This document shows positions 1 to 11,217 of a stretch of DNA of 64,000 bases, piece after piece. Positions within the stretch are counted from its first letter, which is position 1; every line of letters starts with the position of its first letter. Under the pieces are notes generated by a model, which did no database searches, was not told the origin of the DNA, and saw only the letters and a list, made by a program, of their open reading frames with translations. Source of the stretch: Turritopsis dohrnii. Lineage: Eukaryota; Cnidaria; Hydrozoa; Anthoathecata; Oceaniidae. The position numbers and the translations under genes were made by a program. Where the stretch lies: NCBI GenBank assembly GCA_027922465.2, contig BQMF02000116.1:806001-870000 (forward strand), read 5' to 3'.

Positions 1-433
1 ATATTAGTATTTCTACAAAAAAATGTAAACTTGCATAATATTGTATAATTGTTTATTCAAAAATGGTAAAAAATAGTACCCACCAAGTGAATCAGTTTTT
101 TCAACGGACAAGTGGCCTGCAGAGTTAAAAATGTTGTAGCATCTGCTAAATTTCATGAAGAGTGTTTCGAATAACTTCATGCCAGCCTCTTATTTGTTAT
201 ACAATTGGTTGTTGTTGGTATGCTGTTTGACAACATTAGAAATACTGTTGCATAACACTTTAGTGTTTTTTCCCTGAAATTTTTTTAAACATAATATATA
301 ATAAAGAAAATGCTTCTGTGTTATGACTAGTAAGAATGCCAAGACAAACTTACTTGAAGTAATTTATGGCAATGATTCCCAATGAAACTCCTTCCATGAC
401 ATGCTTGACGCTGAATACCCATTTTATTTAAAG

Positions 434-3400
434 TCACATCAAGTGTAAAGCACACACACCAATGTTTTCTGGCATGTCTATGTTCAGTTCAGGAGATTCA
501 TTTTCATTGTATTTATCTTTTATTTGTTTCTCTAGATGGTTAATTGCTGGCTGATGCTGACTGATGATTCGTTGTTCATTGTCATTATCTGCTACAACTG
601 GTGATGTAACCTCTTGTTGAAGTATTTCAAGATGATCTTCAAACTCTTGAATATCAATGTTAAGCTGTTGTTTACGTTTCAATATTTCGATGAAATTGCC
701 ATAACAAGTGTCAAAAGAGTAAGTTTCCTGCGCAAAAATTTCAGCTAGATCCATGTCTAATTCATTGCAAAATGATTCGAGCATGTTGAACATTTTCAAA
801 AAAACACCTATTGTAACATGTAACCCAGGAACTGATACCTGAAAAAAGAAACTCAAGCTTTTTTTACTGTTCTCAAAATACGTACCAACACTGATGAAGT
901 TTTCGATTTATTTACAATTTTTGGCCATATTTGGATTGCACCCTGTATTTTTTAAAACGCTTTAAATCTGCATACAAGCCATCCAATGTTCTTTCAGGAT
1001 ATCTGCCCCGCAACTGTTTTGGAACATTCATGTCAGTGGATGCAACTATGACGACCTAAGGATTAAATGCACAACTATATAATTCAATATAAATCAATAT
1101 AATATTCTACCGTAAAGTTAGAATATATAATAATTTCTGTATATTTACAAACAACCTTTGAGATTTATACATTTTATGAAATGCACTATTTAATGTGAAA
1201 TTCATCCTAAATTACTTACCATTTGCACCAGTCAATCCATGCATGGCACATAAAAATTCATAGTCTCCATAAAGGAAAACACGGATTAGCTTGCCCTCCC
1301 ATTTCAATGTTTGTAGCATCTTCACTTGTGCACTGTATCGACTCAAACAAAGTTGTAAGTTAGTACAGTTATCTTTCCCTTCCAATATACTAAATACTAC
1401 TGTGTTCTCTTTTTTATTTGGATTTTTTACATTGGCTACTTGATAGCACATTTTGAAGCTATTGTCTCCATGGTCCTCTCCAATCTTTATATGTGACGAT
1501 TTAAGGGAAAAGGATAACAATCGCTTTTGAGATTCTTCAAAAATCGATTTTGAGATTAAATAATCGATTCTAGGAAATCGATTATGGGATTTCCAATCGA
1601 ATGTTTAAGATTTCAAAGAATCTCAAAATCGATTCTTTGGAATCTCAAAATCGATTCTAGAATCTCAAAATCGATTTTTTTGAATCTCAAAATCGATTTT
1701 CTTGAATCTCAAAATCGATTTTCTTGAATCTCAAAATCGATTTGTGACGTTCTAGGGAATTTTGATACAGAAACGGTATTAACTTGAAATTGTTCTGAAA
1801 ACATTAAAGTTAAATAATGAAAAAGGACAATAATCTTTTACTTGTGACAAGGAAACCATAGACATTTTTTTAACGTAACGAACGTAATGAACCCTTACGC
1901 CGTGTTTCTCACTAGCAAAACATTTTCCTCGTAAGACATTTTGCTTAAGAAAACCTGACGTAAGTAATGCATATTACACGTAAGAGGTTAAGTCTTCCAA
2001 TGCGCTCCTATAGTTAGCTCAGATGCACTTTTAATCGCGCACGTAGATAGTCATTGTTAGAACTTTTAAAACTTTTTTAAAAAGCCTTTATCGCTGAATA
2101 TTTTTTTTGTTCCTTTCGTCAACGTCTACTAATAATGTGTAATAAAAATAATAATGAACTGCATGTTTCCAGTTTGAAACGTGCAGGTGGTATTGCATAA
2201 TCATGTTGTTTAAATGAATGAACTGCTTGAGCATCAACGATGGAGAACCCATGGTGCTTTTCAATGCAATTTCCGATGGAAGATTTCAATCCAATTAAAA
2301 ACATGCTCAACCTGTTATATTAGTTTTGGTGCTCAATTGATAACGAAAGATAACTTAGGTATATTAAGTGACCATTCACCAAGTTGCTGTTACTAGGGAG
2401 AACGACCACCGTGCTAAGGTAATTTTGAAGGTAACCCTTCGTTATACGAATTCATTTCTTCACCTACCGAAAGAATAAGAAAACATTAGTGGTACCAGTA
2501 AGACTCGTTTTCGTTTTATTTTAGTGAAATTAAGCATTTTAGTTTCCAGCTCTCTTTACAATATCACTGTTAAATGGAAGCTTAACCGGGAATTCCATAA
2601 AAGAAACTTGCGTAGCTTTTCCAACTGTCCATTGACTGCGAGAATTGTACAGCCAGGACATGGGAGAGTTTTGCAGCCCTGCGTAAACACAGCTTTCAGA
2701 CAATCATCTACGTAAACATATGATGAAAAACTGATGGAAACAGGTATTATTTTATTTAAACGAAGGTGAGTATTTCAAAAGAGAACTCTTGCAACTCGTC
2801 AAGCCGACGTTAAAATGTTTTCATTTGTCTCCTCCAGCATTTATCCTTCATCCAAATATTGAACCTAAAAACATTATCGTAATAAAGTTACAACAACGAT
2901 CACTAAAATCGAGACGATATGATCAATTTCGAAAAGTCTTTTGTCTGTTATAACATTTTCCCCCAAGAGATTCAAAGAATAGCAATCCCGTCGAACAACT
3001 TAAAAATAGAATTATGGTAGACGGTTTCTACTTGTGGTCGCTTTCAAACGAACTGCTGTATCTTTAATCTCCAACTGAATATGAGAACAAGCTCATCAAG
3101 TGCAATTCAATACACGAACGGGTGCTGCCTGTACATGTACATTTCAATAAGTCGAATAACATGGTCTTTTTAAACTTTTCACTTTTCAGATTTGGTGGAG
3201 CTGCAACAACAACCGCCTCTTCAAGAGCAGCAATGAAAGTGTAGACGTAGACGATTATTATCAATGAAATAAATGCTTTTGGGAAACTTTTTATTGCTAG
3301 AAAAACATTTCCGTTTAATAAATAAAGTCACTATATATTTGAATAAATTAGTGTTTATCATGTCATGAACAAGCGAGTTTATTATGACTAGGTTTCGACG

Positions 3401-5056
3401 GCTACAGCTGCTATCGATGAGCACTGTTTGAAATAACAATTTTTTATTTCTATTCCGCTAATAATTAAATAAATGTCAGTCGGGGGAAAGTTTCACCGAG
3501 GAAAACTTTTCGTCACTTTTCCCCGACAAAATTATCACCGATTATTTTCGAACTTCAAAACATGGCATATTATATAAAAACAAACGGCTTTAATGAAACC
3601 TACATACGACAGTCTATCTATGCCTCCCTTCATAATTCAAAAAAATCGATTTTTAGATTCAAAAGAATCGATTTTGAGATTCACAAGAATCGATTTTGAG
3701 ATTTATTAGAATCGATTTTGAGATTCACAAGAATCGATTTTGGGATTCACAAGAATCGATTTTGGGATTATGAATTGTAAAAAATCGATTTATAGAAATC
3801 GATTTTGAGATTTAAAAATCTCAAAATCGATTTTGAGATTATAATCGCAAAAGCGATTGTTATCCTTTTCCCTTAAATCTTCACATATCCATTTCATTGG
3901 TTGGCATGAAATTATGTTGTATTATTTGGTTGTAGAGTTTTAAGTTTGATAACCTTTGAAGGATATGAGCTACTACATTGTAAAGATAGGCCCACGGTTT
4001 CAGTTGAATTTCAATCGTATGGGAGTTTTGATTCCTTTTTGTAAATGGGGCCAATTCAACCTGTAAACCTTCCCCTATCCAATCTTTTGAAGTAGCTCGT
4101 GTTTCTTTTTCAGATGCCATTTTTATATTAAATGTTTTTAACCATCTTGAGATGTTTCTCATTTGGTTCCAGGGAAGATTCAAAGTTGTCTTCATAGCAG
4201 CCATATGAGAAGCAGGAATAGTGACACTTGAAGTTATGTCGCATAAAATCTTTGTTCTCTCCTCCATCTCAATGCTTTTTAACATAGCTGCAGTTTGTGC
4301 ATTAAATGCTTCTTGGGATCCACCTGCCAACAAGCCAGTTATATCTTTAACTGCCTTGTTCCTTCTTTGTATACTTCTTTGACAAGTGGAAGTGCTATCT
4401 TTCCTAGGCATTATGATTGGTGTTATAGTCAATGGCTATAAAAAAATATGATAGTTAAAATTATATTCATAATTTTGTGTTGATGATTTAAGACAGCGTC
4501 GTACCTGAGGTCCTTTGCTTTGCAGTTGAAAAGTATGATTTGGTAAAGTAGATTGTTTCATTTTTATTTTTACCACGTGTGAAACCATTTCTTCAACTTC
4601 TGATGGAATTGTTTTCAATGGAGTCAATTTGAAGATTTCCTTTTTGTCTATGATGTTATTAGTTTTTCTCTTTACTTTCGGTCGTCCAATTTTAGTTTTC
4701 TTGGCTGGGCGACCACCTCTGGCTTGTTTTTCAAGTCTTCCACATGTAGGGCAATCGGTGTTAGTGTGTACAGTCCAATGTTCTAATGTTGATTTTATAG
4801 TAGATCCCCTTGATTCGAAATGACTAAGACTGTAACTACAACTTTTACAGTACGTTGTAGGATGAACGTTGGATAAATCTTCGTTAAAGTTGAGCTTAAA
4901 TGCATTATTCAACCTCTCAATGCTGTCACAAACATAATAAAATATTTTTCCAGTTATTGTACATCCACAAATGCGACAAAGTTTCTTCATAGCAGTCTTG
5001 TGATTTGAAAATGTACTCATTATGTTAACAAAAATTGTAAAAGTTTGATCTTCCAT
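434..5056 (-). pseudogene. N-RAG-TP-like transposon gene, interrupted copy
   Basis: A multi-exon gene reads leftward. Exon 1 (5056-4505) starts at MEDQTF and carries a Cys-rich module (LCRICG, later CKSC and CPTCG) that resembles the N-terminal zinc region of RAG1. Its donor at 4504 joins an acceptor at 4435. Exon 2 (4435-1220) is split by an inserted element at 1492-3885. Without the insert and one TA the frame runs on through the junction (NEMD to IKIGEDHG) to a conserved block with FKMCYQ, GDYEFLC and LTGANG. Exon 3 (about 1057-930) has ASTDM and PKQLRG. Exon 4 (838-434) begins VPGLHVTIG. The frame slips at the exon 2/3 boundary, where a Cys motif is expected, and the 3' end was not found. 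I recall this architecture from the molluscan/cnidarian N-RAG-TP transposons; the name is from memory. A second copy's C-terminus lies at 27837-28376. Confidence 0.6.
1492..3885. mobile_element. 2.4-kb non-autonomous TIR element, TA target duplication
   Basis: The ends are inverted copies of TGTGA(C/A)GATTTAAGGGAAAA followed by GGATAACAATCGC, and TA is duplicated at 1490-1491 and 3886-3887. Inside each end are arrays of an approximately 16-bp word, AATCGATTTTGAGATT with variants, at about 1528-1742 and 3640-3840 in mirrored orientation. The core (1745-3600) has no recognisable coding region. Removing the insert with one TA restores the reading frame of the host gene, which fixes the boundaries. 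The TA duplication suggests a Tc1/mariner-type mobiliser; this is inferred. Confidence 0.85.
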
Positions 5057-5316
5057 AACGTTACGTAAAAAAATGGCTAGATAACTAAACTTTTACTGCC
5101 AATTCCTGTACTTTTTGAGCATCAAAAAATAAATGTTTGATAACTCAAAAAACTCTATAACATTGAAAAAGACGCATGGTTTTGCACCACAGTTTTGAAC
5201 CGTCATAAAAAGAAGGCCTTTTTAGGGAGTGTAAACTACCTTTAATTCAACCTGAAGTACTTTTAGTTTTTGAAATTAATATTCTCTAGGGACACGTGTT
5301 TCATATTCATTTATTA

Positions 5317-5377
5317 ACGTTGTTGTTGCCCCATTCTTCTTTTGCGTTTATTGATGGTTGTCTTTCATTGATGCACA
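5317..5377 (-). mobile_element. 3' end fragment of the minus-strand Penelope-like element
   Basis: This 61-bp stretch is the reverse complement of 16016-16076, the last part of the intact PLE at 13332-16115. It is the 3' tail of the minus-strand PLE at 11218-13292, cut off by the transposon at 5378-11217. Similarity stops at about 5316, so the 3' untranslated part is missing. Confidence 0.8.
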
Positions 5378-6009
5378 GCAAAAACTTATTTTCTTATTTT
5401 GAGCAAAAAAATTAACAAAATAAGAAAAAAATTCTTGAATTAAGAAATATTTGCTTGTCCGAAGAGCAAGCAAAAAAGTCTAGCTTAGATTATTTATATT
5501 CTTGAAATAAGCCTATTTTGCTTAAAACAAGTAGATTTTAACTGATTTAGTTAGTCCAAATATACTTAAAATAAGAAGGAAAAGCTTATTCAGCTTTTAA
5601 ATTAAATGGGATAATGGTGATTAAATTAAAACAACGAGGATTGTTCAACCGTTGATACTAACACAACACAAGCATATATACAAGTAAGTTAGGTTAGATG
5701 TTAGTTCTTATAAACTTAATATTCGGAATTGTATCTGTTATATAGTTGCATCAGATGCAACGGCACACTGTTATCGTCAAATAGTAGATTTTGGAGTATG
5801 TATAAGGCTGGTTGACAGGAAATGGGATAATCGATATCCAGCAGGTAAAATATTCCAAGAAATCCCAAAACCGCTTCGTCCAGTACATCAATGGATGATT
5901 GACAGATAATGTATTGATTTGCCATCAAATAGACGTCATCGTTGTGCAAAATAATTGCAGCCGAACCTCCGTTTTTCTTAATAAACAGTTCTGGATCTTC
6001 GTGACTCTG

Positions 6010-8015
6010 TAAAAAGAAAATATTCTATAGCTATGAATGAATTTAAATCAACTACAAATATTACGGTATAGCAGCGAAGCCAAAATATTAAAACACCCTC
6101 GCGTTTTTTCTGTCTCCGTGAAGTTCACAATTTTATTGTGGCTCTATATTATGGAGATTCATACGTATTGGCGCGAGAATATGAGAGGTTGAAAAATATG
6201 AAGGTTTTTTGATATTTCCATTTTTTATATAACTCTTTCTCCTTTTTACTTTTGAAAAAGATAGCAGCAATACCATTTGGGATGCATGGTCGTATTATTT
6301 CTATGATTTCAAACACACAAACAGTAACAAATGTACGTTTGATATTAGAGAGATGGTAGAAGTCTATGCTCTCCATACTACAAAATTTCATTATTCTAGA
6401 GTTTATCTTTTGTCGTAAACACATTTTGGATTGAAAGTTCACAACAATTTTACTAAGAGTTCCCCTTTTTGAGTAAAAACACTTTCATCCAGAAGAGAGA
6501 AAGATTGAAACAAAGTATAATAGTGCTAGGTCAGATAGATAGCCCAGAGAAAAAGCCAAGCCAAGAGAACTAAAGCCCGTTGTAAATATTTTGCTGTAAT
6601 GACGTTATTTGCAAAGATTACACAAACAAGGTTCTTTTCATCAGGGAAATAACAAACTTGGGGAAATTGCAAGAAAGCAATGCACTTGCTGCTCATTATT
6701 TTCAGTTGCTTTTGCATTCTTTGAAAACCCAGGCCATTGGGACTCCTTTGATCTTGATTTTATCTTGGACAATGGAAGCAAAATCTATAGAAATTTAAAT
6801 AAAGTAACCTATTTGATGTTTTCTGAACTCCCTTGAGAAGTATCCATTGTTGATTCAACAGTTTCTGTTAATTTTTTAGAAAACAAATATGGTTTTTTGT
6901 GTGGAAATAGTGTTTGTTGTGCACAAATGGACAAAAATTTACCACTTGTTTGTGACGGATTTCTTCTTATCATAAAGGGCTATGTATCTCAGTTACATGG
7001 TGTTTTTATAAATTTTCAAACTCTTAAAATTGTAAAATAAACACAGGAAAAGTATGCAGTAATCACCTTAGATTCTTTACCAAAAAGAAAAGACATAAAA
7101 GATAAAAATGGTTACAGAAGAACTCTAAAAACACAAGATATATTATGCTGTAAAGCATATTGCGTAACTTAAATAAAAGTACTTTCGTTTCTCATTGTGA
7201 ATTAACAATATACAGTAGAACCCTGTATTATCTCGGACACTGTTTAAGTTGGATACTCCGAATAAGTATTAACCCTGATGGTCCCACTCCCGATAAATCA
7301 GCAAGTTTTTCACAATCCTTCATAGGTCCGAGTTAACAGGGTTGTACTGTATTTCATATTGATATTAGTTTTTTCTTCTGTTTACATAAAAAAGACAAAA
7401 GAACTTTTCGTCAATAATATCTCCGATTCCAAACCAATCAAAAATTTTCCGATTCTTTAAGCAGTGATATATTCTTTCTGGATTAATTTTCGCGGGTGGA
7501 AAAAAGGAAAATTCTACGTGGATTAATTTTTGCGGGTTGGAAATATAAAAATTTTGCGTAGATAAATTTTCGCAGATGTCCTCGATTTTCAATATTTCAC
7601 CGATTTTTGGAAAATCCGCAAAAACTGCGAAAATTAATTCATGTAAGGTATATATATACATATTTTGTAATATTTTGGGGTTTTTTGCGGAGTGGAGCTA
7701 TGCGGAACGGAGCTCGTTTGGCAAGATCAAATGTTGTCATCAGAGAGATGCGTTCATCTGCCGTAAATCGCTGAAATTTTTTACAGTGCATACCAAAAAT
7801 CTTAGTTTTCTCGCTTACCATTGCGTCGTTTAAAATTTGTGTGCCTTCACATATAGGAGTACCAAGTATTGAATGAAAACTGCATTTTAATCCAAAATTA
7901 CACCAAATTTTAAAAGTGATTTCAAACGTTTTTGAAAATATTTAACACTGACAGGACGTTAAGGTAGCTGCTATACCGTTTTGTGCCATGTGGCGCTTGT
8001 TAAACTTTTAAAACT
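6010..8015. other. Long intron with no coding signal
   Basis: This stretch lies between the last two exons of the gene at 5716-9842. It holds a small pogo-like MITE (7213-7349) and a region (7380-7640) with repeated TTTTCGCGGGT / TTTTTGCGGGT words. ORFs of 60-100 codons here look like chance. Confidence 0.5.
7213..7349. mobile_element. 137-bp pogo/Tigger-like MITE
   Basis: The ends are CAGTAGAACCC and GGTTGTACTG, an imperfect inverted repeat flanked by TA (7211-7212, 7350-7351). The CAGTAGAACC terminus is typical of pogo-like elements. A related end, TACAGTAGAACCTCC, occurs at 34436. Confidence 0.6.
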
Positions 8016-10283
8016 AACCTGAAGTTCATGGATTATGGAACACAACTTCTTTTGCTTCTTGAATGGTTGAAACATCATTTGCAAATTATTCAGAATGTGG
8101 ATTATTTTATCATCTGCAATATAGAATATATACATCAAGTTAAAGTTAAACGTATTTCATGATTTCAATAAAACTACAGTTGACATTCTTAGACCCAAGT
8201 AGACTTGATATATAATTTGTAAAATGTCATGATACATACTTTTATTAGGTTTTTTGGGTGGAGCAATGCCTTTAGACATTCCGAAGTATACCAATGTATC
8301 AATTTCATCACGAAATTTGATAATGGCGTCTTTCAAGTACATCAAAGGTCTTGAATCAACTTTTAAAATCCTTTGGACTTCTAGCACGACCTGAAAAAAC
8401 CATAAAAATATAATGTTTTAGAATTATAATTTCTGTTGAAGTCCAAATCATCTTTACTATTTTCACCATATTAAGCCAGAACATGTATATAAGGCATTCA
8501 TTATCAATATGAAGGAGATGCATTTACCTCCACAGGGTTTTTGAAACATGGATATGCATCAAACACTTTCTGCACTCTTGCTTCAATAGGGATTTCCTTG
8601 ATCTATCTTCTTCTGTTATTGAATTCTTTGTTCAGATAAAAACTGACAACTCCAGGATTCGGGTGTGTTTTTTGCATTCTTTCAAAAGAGCACTGTAGTG
8701 CCGTTCCATAATAATGTCACATGATTGTGCTAAGATGAAAATAAAATTAGTTAATGTCAACAAATTTGCAATCACATAAATAAGTAACAAAACACATAAC
8801 TATACACATACATTGACTTTCACAGTTTTCCTCTTCCAATGTGTTATCATCTGTTGTTTCATTTTGTTTTGCTAAACACAATTATACAGATGTGAGTAAT
8901 TTTAACATTGACTGGGCAGGTGACCACTAAGTTGAAGGAGTAAATGAAATGAAAGAGTGGAAATGAAAGCTTGGTCTCAGATCTTTACGAAGTTACATAA
9001 ATGTACAATTATGAACTGAAAAAAATAAAGAAACTGTTAATAACCACTTACGCAATATCTGAGGAGGTGCCCTTTTTTTTCATCTAGAGTTCGTTTTTCT
9101 TTAATAATTGACGTTTTCTTGGGCTTGATATTTGCCCATCGTTTCTTTAATTTTGTTAAAAGTGTTCCCTAATAGAAAAACAAAACAAAATTTTATGTCA
9201 AAGGAAATAAAGAAAAGTGTAAGATGAGAGTATTCAATGTGCTCACATGTTTGCCTTCGACATCTTTCAAGCCTAGATACGTGACAACAACAGCCTTGGC
9301 CATTTCTTGTAGCTCCAAATATGAAGGCTCTCGTTTAAATGCAGGCATATATGCACTGCTAACCATATTCGTTATGGTTGCTCTAATAAGCCGGTGTTGA
9401 AGATCACTAGGCAGATTTTCATTTAAACCACAATACTTTGCTAAATCACTATCTTTATAAGCAGTGCATGTTGGTGATTTCGATGTAACAGTGTAAGTCT
9501 AGAGATAATAAAACTACTTTTATAGTTATATATCTTTCCTAAAAATTAATAGAATCAGCAAGGTTTTTTAATCAAGAACACTAACGTCTTGGATATTGCC
9601 AGTTGGAACTTTTTCAGTGGTACAATCAAATGACACATCTGCAGAGTCACTGTTGGAAAATGAGGCATCATTACTTGCACTTCCTATTGATGACATAGTT
9701 CCTGAGCCAGAGCTGCACGAAACAGTGTCAGCATATTGTGCTTGTTCATCCTAGAAAGTTTATCATAAGCAAAATAATAAGCATAAAAAGCATTTACACT
9801 TTTAACTCATCTGCGATTTTTGTTTTGACCCATACCTTCATTCTTCGTAACTTCGGAAACTCCTTCTAATTTCGGACGCAATAAATAAACAGACCTGTCT
9901 GGTTTACAAATTATGCATCCATACTCAATCAAACCACGAGAAATACTAAAATATTTTATAAAACAGAGAAGAGATGTTGAACAATGGTAATCATCATCGT
10001 GAAAAAAAAAACATCGTGCAAGAAATAATTATAACGGCCTATACTACACACTCAAGAGATTTAATGGGCTTTGTTTTCACTTGATGTTCAGTGCGGAGCG
10101 GAAAATAATTTTTCTTCGGTTGCGTCAAATTGGAGAAATCCCACTACGGAATCACAAAGCAGAGATTGTCTATTAGCTGCGTGCGATGAAAGTCTCAAGG
10201 GTCAACTTGAATCTGATTAGATTTCTTTTAATTAAAGTTTGTTTTAACAAGTTTAGGTTTTTTAGACATCTTTGCAGGAATCT

Positions 10284-10800
10284 TTAAGGGAAGTAATTAT
10301 CGCGTGAAAAAAATTTTGCGAGTTTTGCGAATTTGCCTCAAATTAGCGAAATTATATTCTCACTAAATACTCCATTTTTTCAAATTCACAAATTTAAATT
10401 CTCGCGAAAAGTGAAAATCTAAATCGTTTTTATCACACTCAATTCATTAGAATGGGAAATTCCTAATTGTATCCAATAGCCGACTTTTTCATTTCTTGTG
10501 AGTGCCGATGGAGTTAAATATTTACAATATTCAGTGTCCAAGCTAAACAATTATCATGGTTTCTAAGTTCTCCATTGTCAGTAAATGTTTTAACGCGTGG
10601 TGGTGGTGACGAAAAATTTGATCTCGGAATAGTGAACGGATAGTGTATCCATCTCATAAAGCTCGAAAAACTGATGAAAAAAATGTATTGGATCGTTTTT
10701 GTACTACCAACGATTGCCGAGATATCGCGTGAGAAAGTTGCGCGAATTTTGGTGCTTGTAAATTCGCGAAAATAAATTCTCGCGAAATTTTCTTCCTCTA
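10284..10800. repeat. Degenerate TTCGCGA-rich repeat region
   Basis: Words such as AATTCGCGAAAA, TCTCGCGAAA and TTTTGCGAGTTTTGCG recur at 10300-10410 and 10725-10800 in opposite senses. They resemble the MITE at 38720-39137. It may be an old inverted-repeat insertion inside the CACTA-like element; boundaries are unclear. Confidence 0.35.
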
Positions 10801-10842
10801 AGGTAAGAATATGTTCCTTTAATGCGTGACTGGTCTTTGAAC

Positions 10843-10975
10843 ACATCAATCTTTGAACGCGCATCAATCTTTGAACGCACATCAATCCATGAACGCACAT
10901 CAATCTTTGAACGCACATTAATCCATGAACGCACATCAATCTTTGAACGCACATCAATCTTTGAACGCACATACT
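10843..10975. repeat. 18-bp tandem repeat, about 7 copies
   Basis: The unit AATCTTTGAACGCACATC, with AATCCATGAACGCACATC variants, repeats in the right subterminal region of the CACTA-like element. Because 18 is divisible by 3, several frames stay open across it, which explains repeat-rich ORFs on both strands here. Confidence 0.85.
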
Positions 10976-11217
10976 TGTTTTTAAGCAAAAAAATCTTATT
11001 TTCAGAATTTTGTTTTCTCAATAAGAAAAAAAATTCAACTTAAGCAAAAAAATCTTATTTTTAGAATATCATTTCCTTGGTAGGAATGATATTCTTATTT
11101 TAAGAAAAATTTTCTGGTTAAGAATAAATACTTCTTAATTTTCTTACTTCAAGTAAAACTTTACTGAAAACAAGAATTATTTTCTTGAATAATTCTAATT
11201 AAGAATATTGGTTTTTG

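Larger units (their letters stand above)
5716..9842 (-). pseudogene. Broken multi-exon gene, SAMD3-like uncharacterised family
   Basis: Exons read leftward with good splice sites: about 9842-9836 (possible ATG), 9750-9586, 9498-9247, 9172-9052, 8871-8812, 8730-8528, 8390-8240, 8116-8018 and 6006-5716. The large exon encodes ITNMVSSAYMPAFKREPSYL followed by MAKAVVVTYLGLKD. The last exon ends with ICQSSIDVLDEAVLGFLGIF and DIDYPISC. This order resembles an uncharacterised family often labelled 'sterile alpha motif domain-containing protein 3-like' in fish and cnidarians; the label is recalled and no SAM domain was verified. Damage: a one-base slip in an A8 run at about 9076, a second slip near 8660 (around KECKK), and an in-frame TAG near 8602. 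The gene is the only evident cargo of the CACTA-like element. The intron 6007-8017 is unusually long. Confidence 0.55.
5378..11217. mobile_element. 5.84-kb CACTA/EnSpm-like DNA transposon inserted in a PLE
   Basis: Both ends carry the perfect inverted repeat CACAGCAAAAAC. The flanks are the two halves of one PLE copy, broken between positions that are adjacent in the intact copy near 16014-16017, with TG duplicated. Inside both ends short words such as TTCTTATTTT, AATAAGAA and TTGCTTAA recur in both orientations (5390-5600, 10975-11200). Subterminal repeats of this kind are typical of CACTA elements, as are a CAC terminus and a 2-3 bp duplication. No recognisable transposase was seen. The multi-exon gene at 5716-9842 lies wholly inside. 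Confidence 0.75.

Noticed and set aside
10514..11043. Repeat proteins with MCVQRL, VRSKID or FERTSI units on both strands
   Set aside because: An 18-bp tandem repeat keeps several frames open on both strands at once; this is not evidence of a gene.
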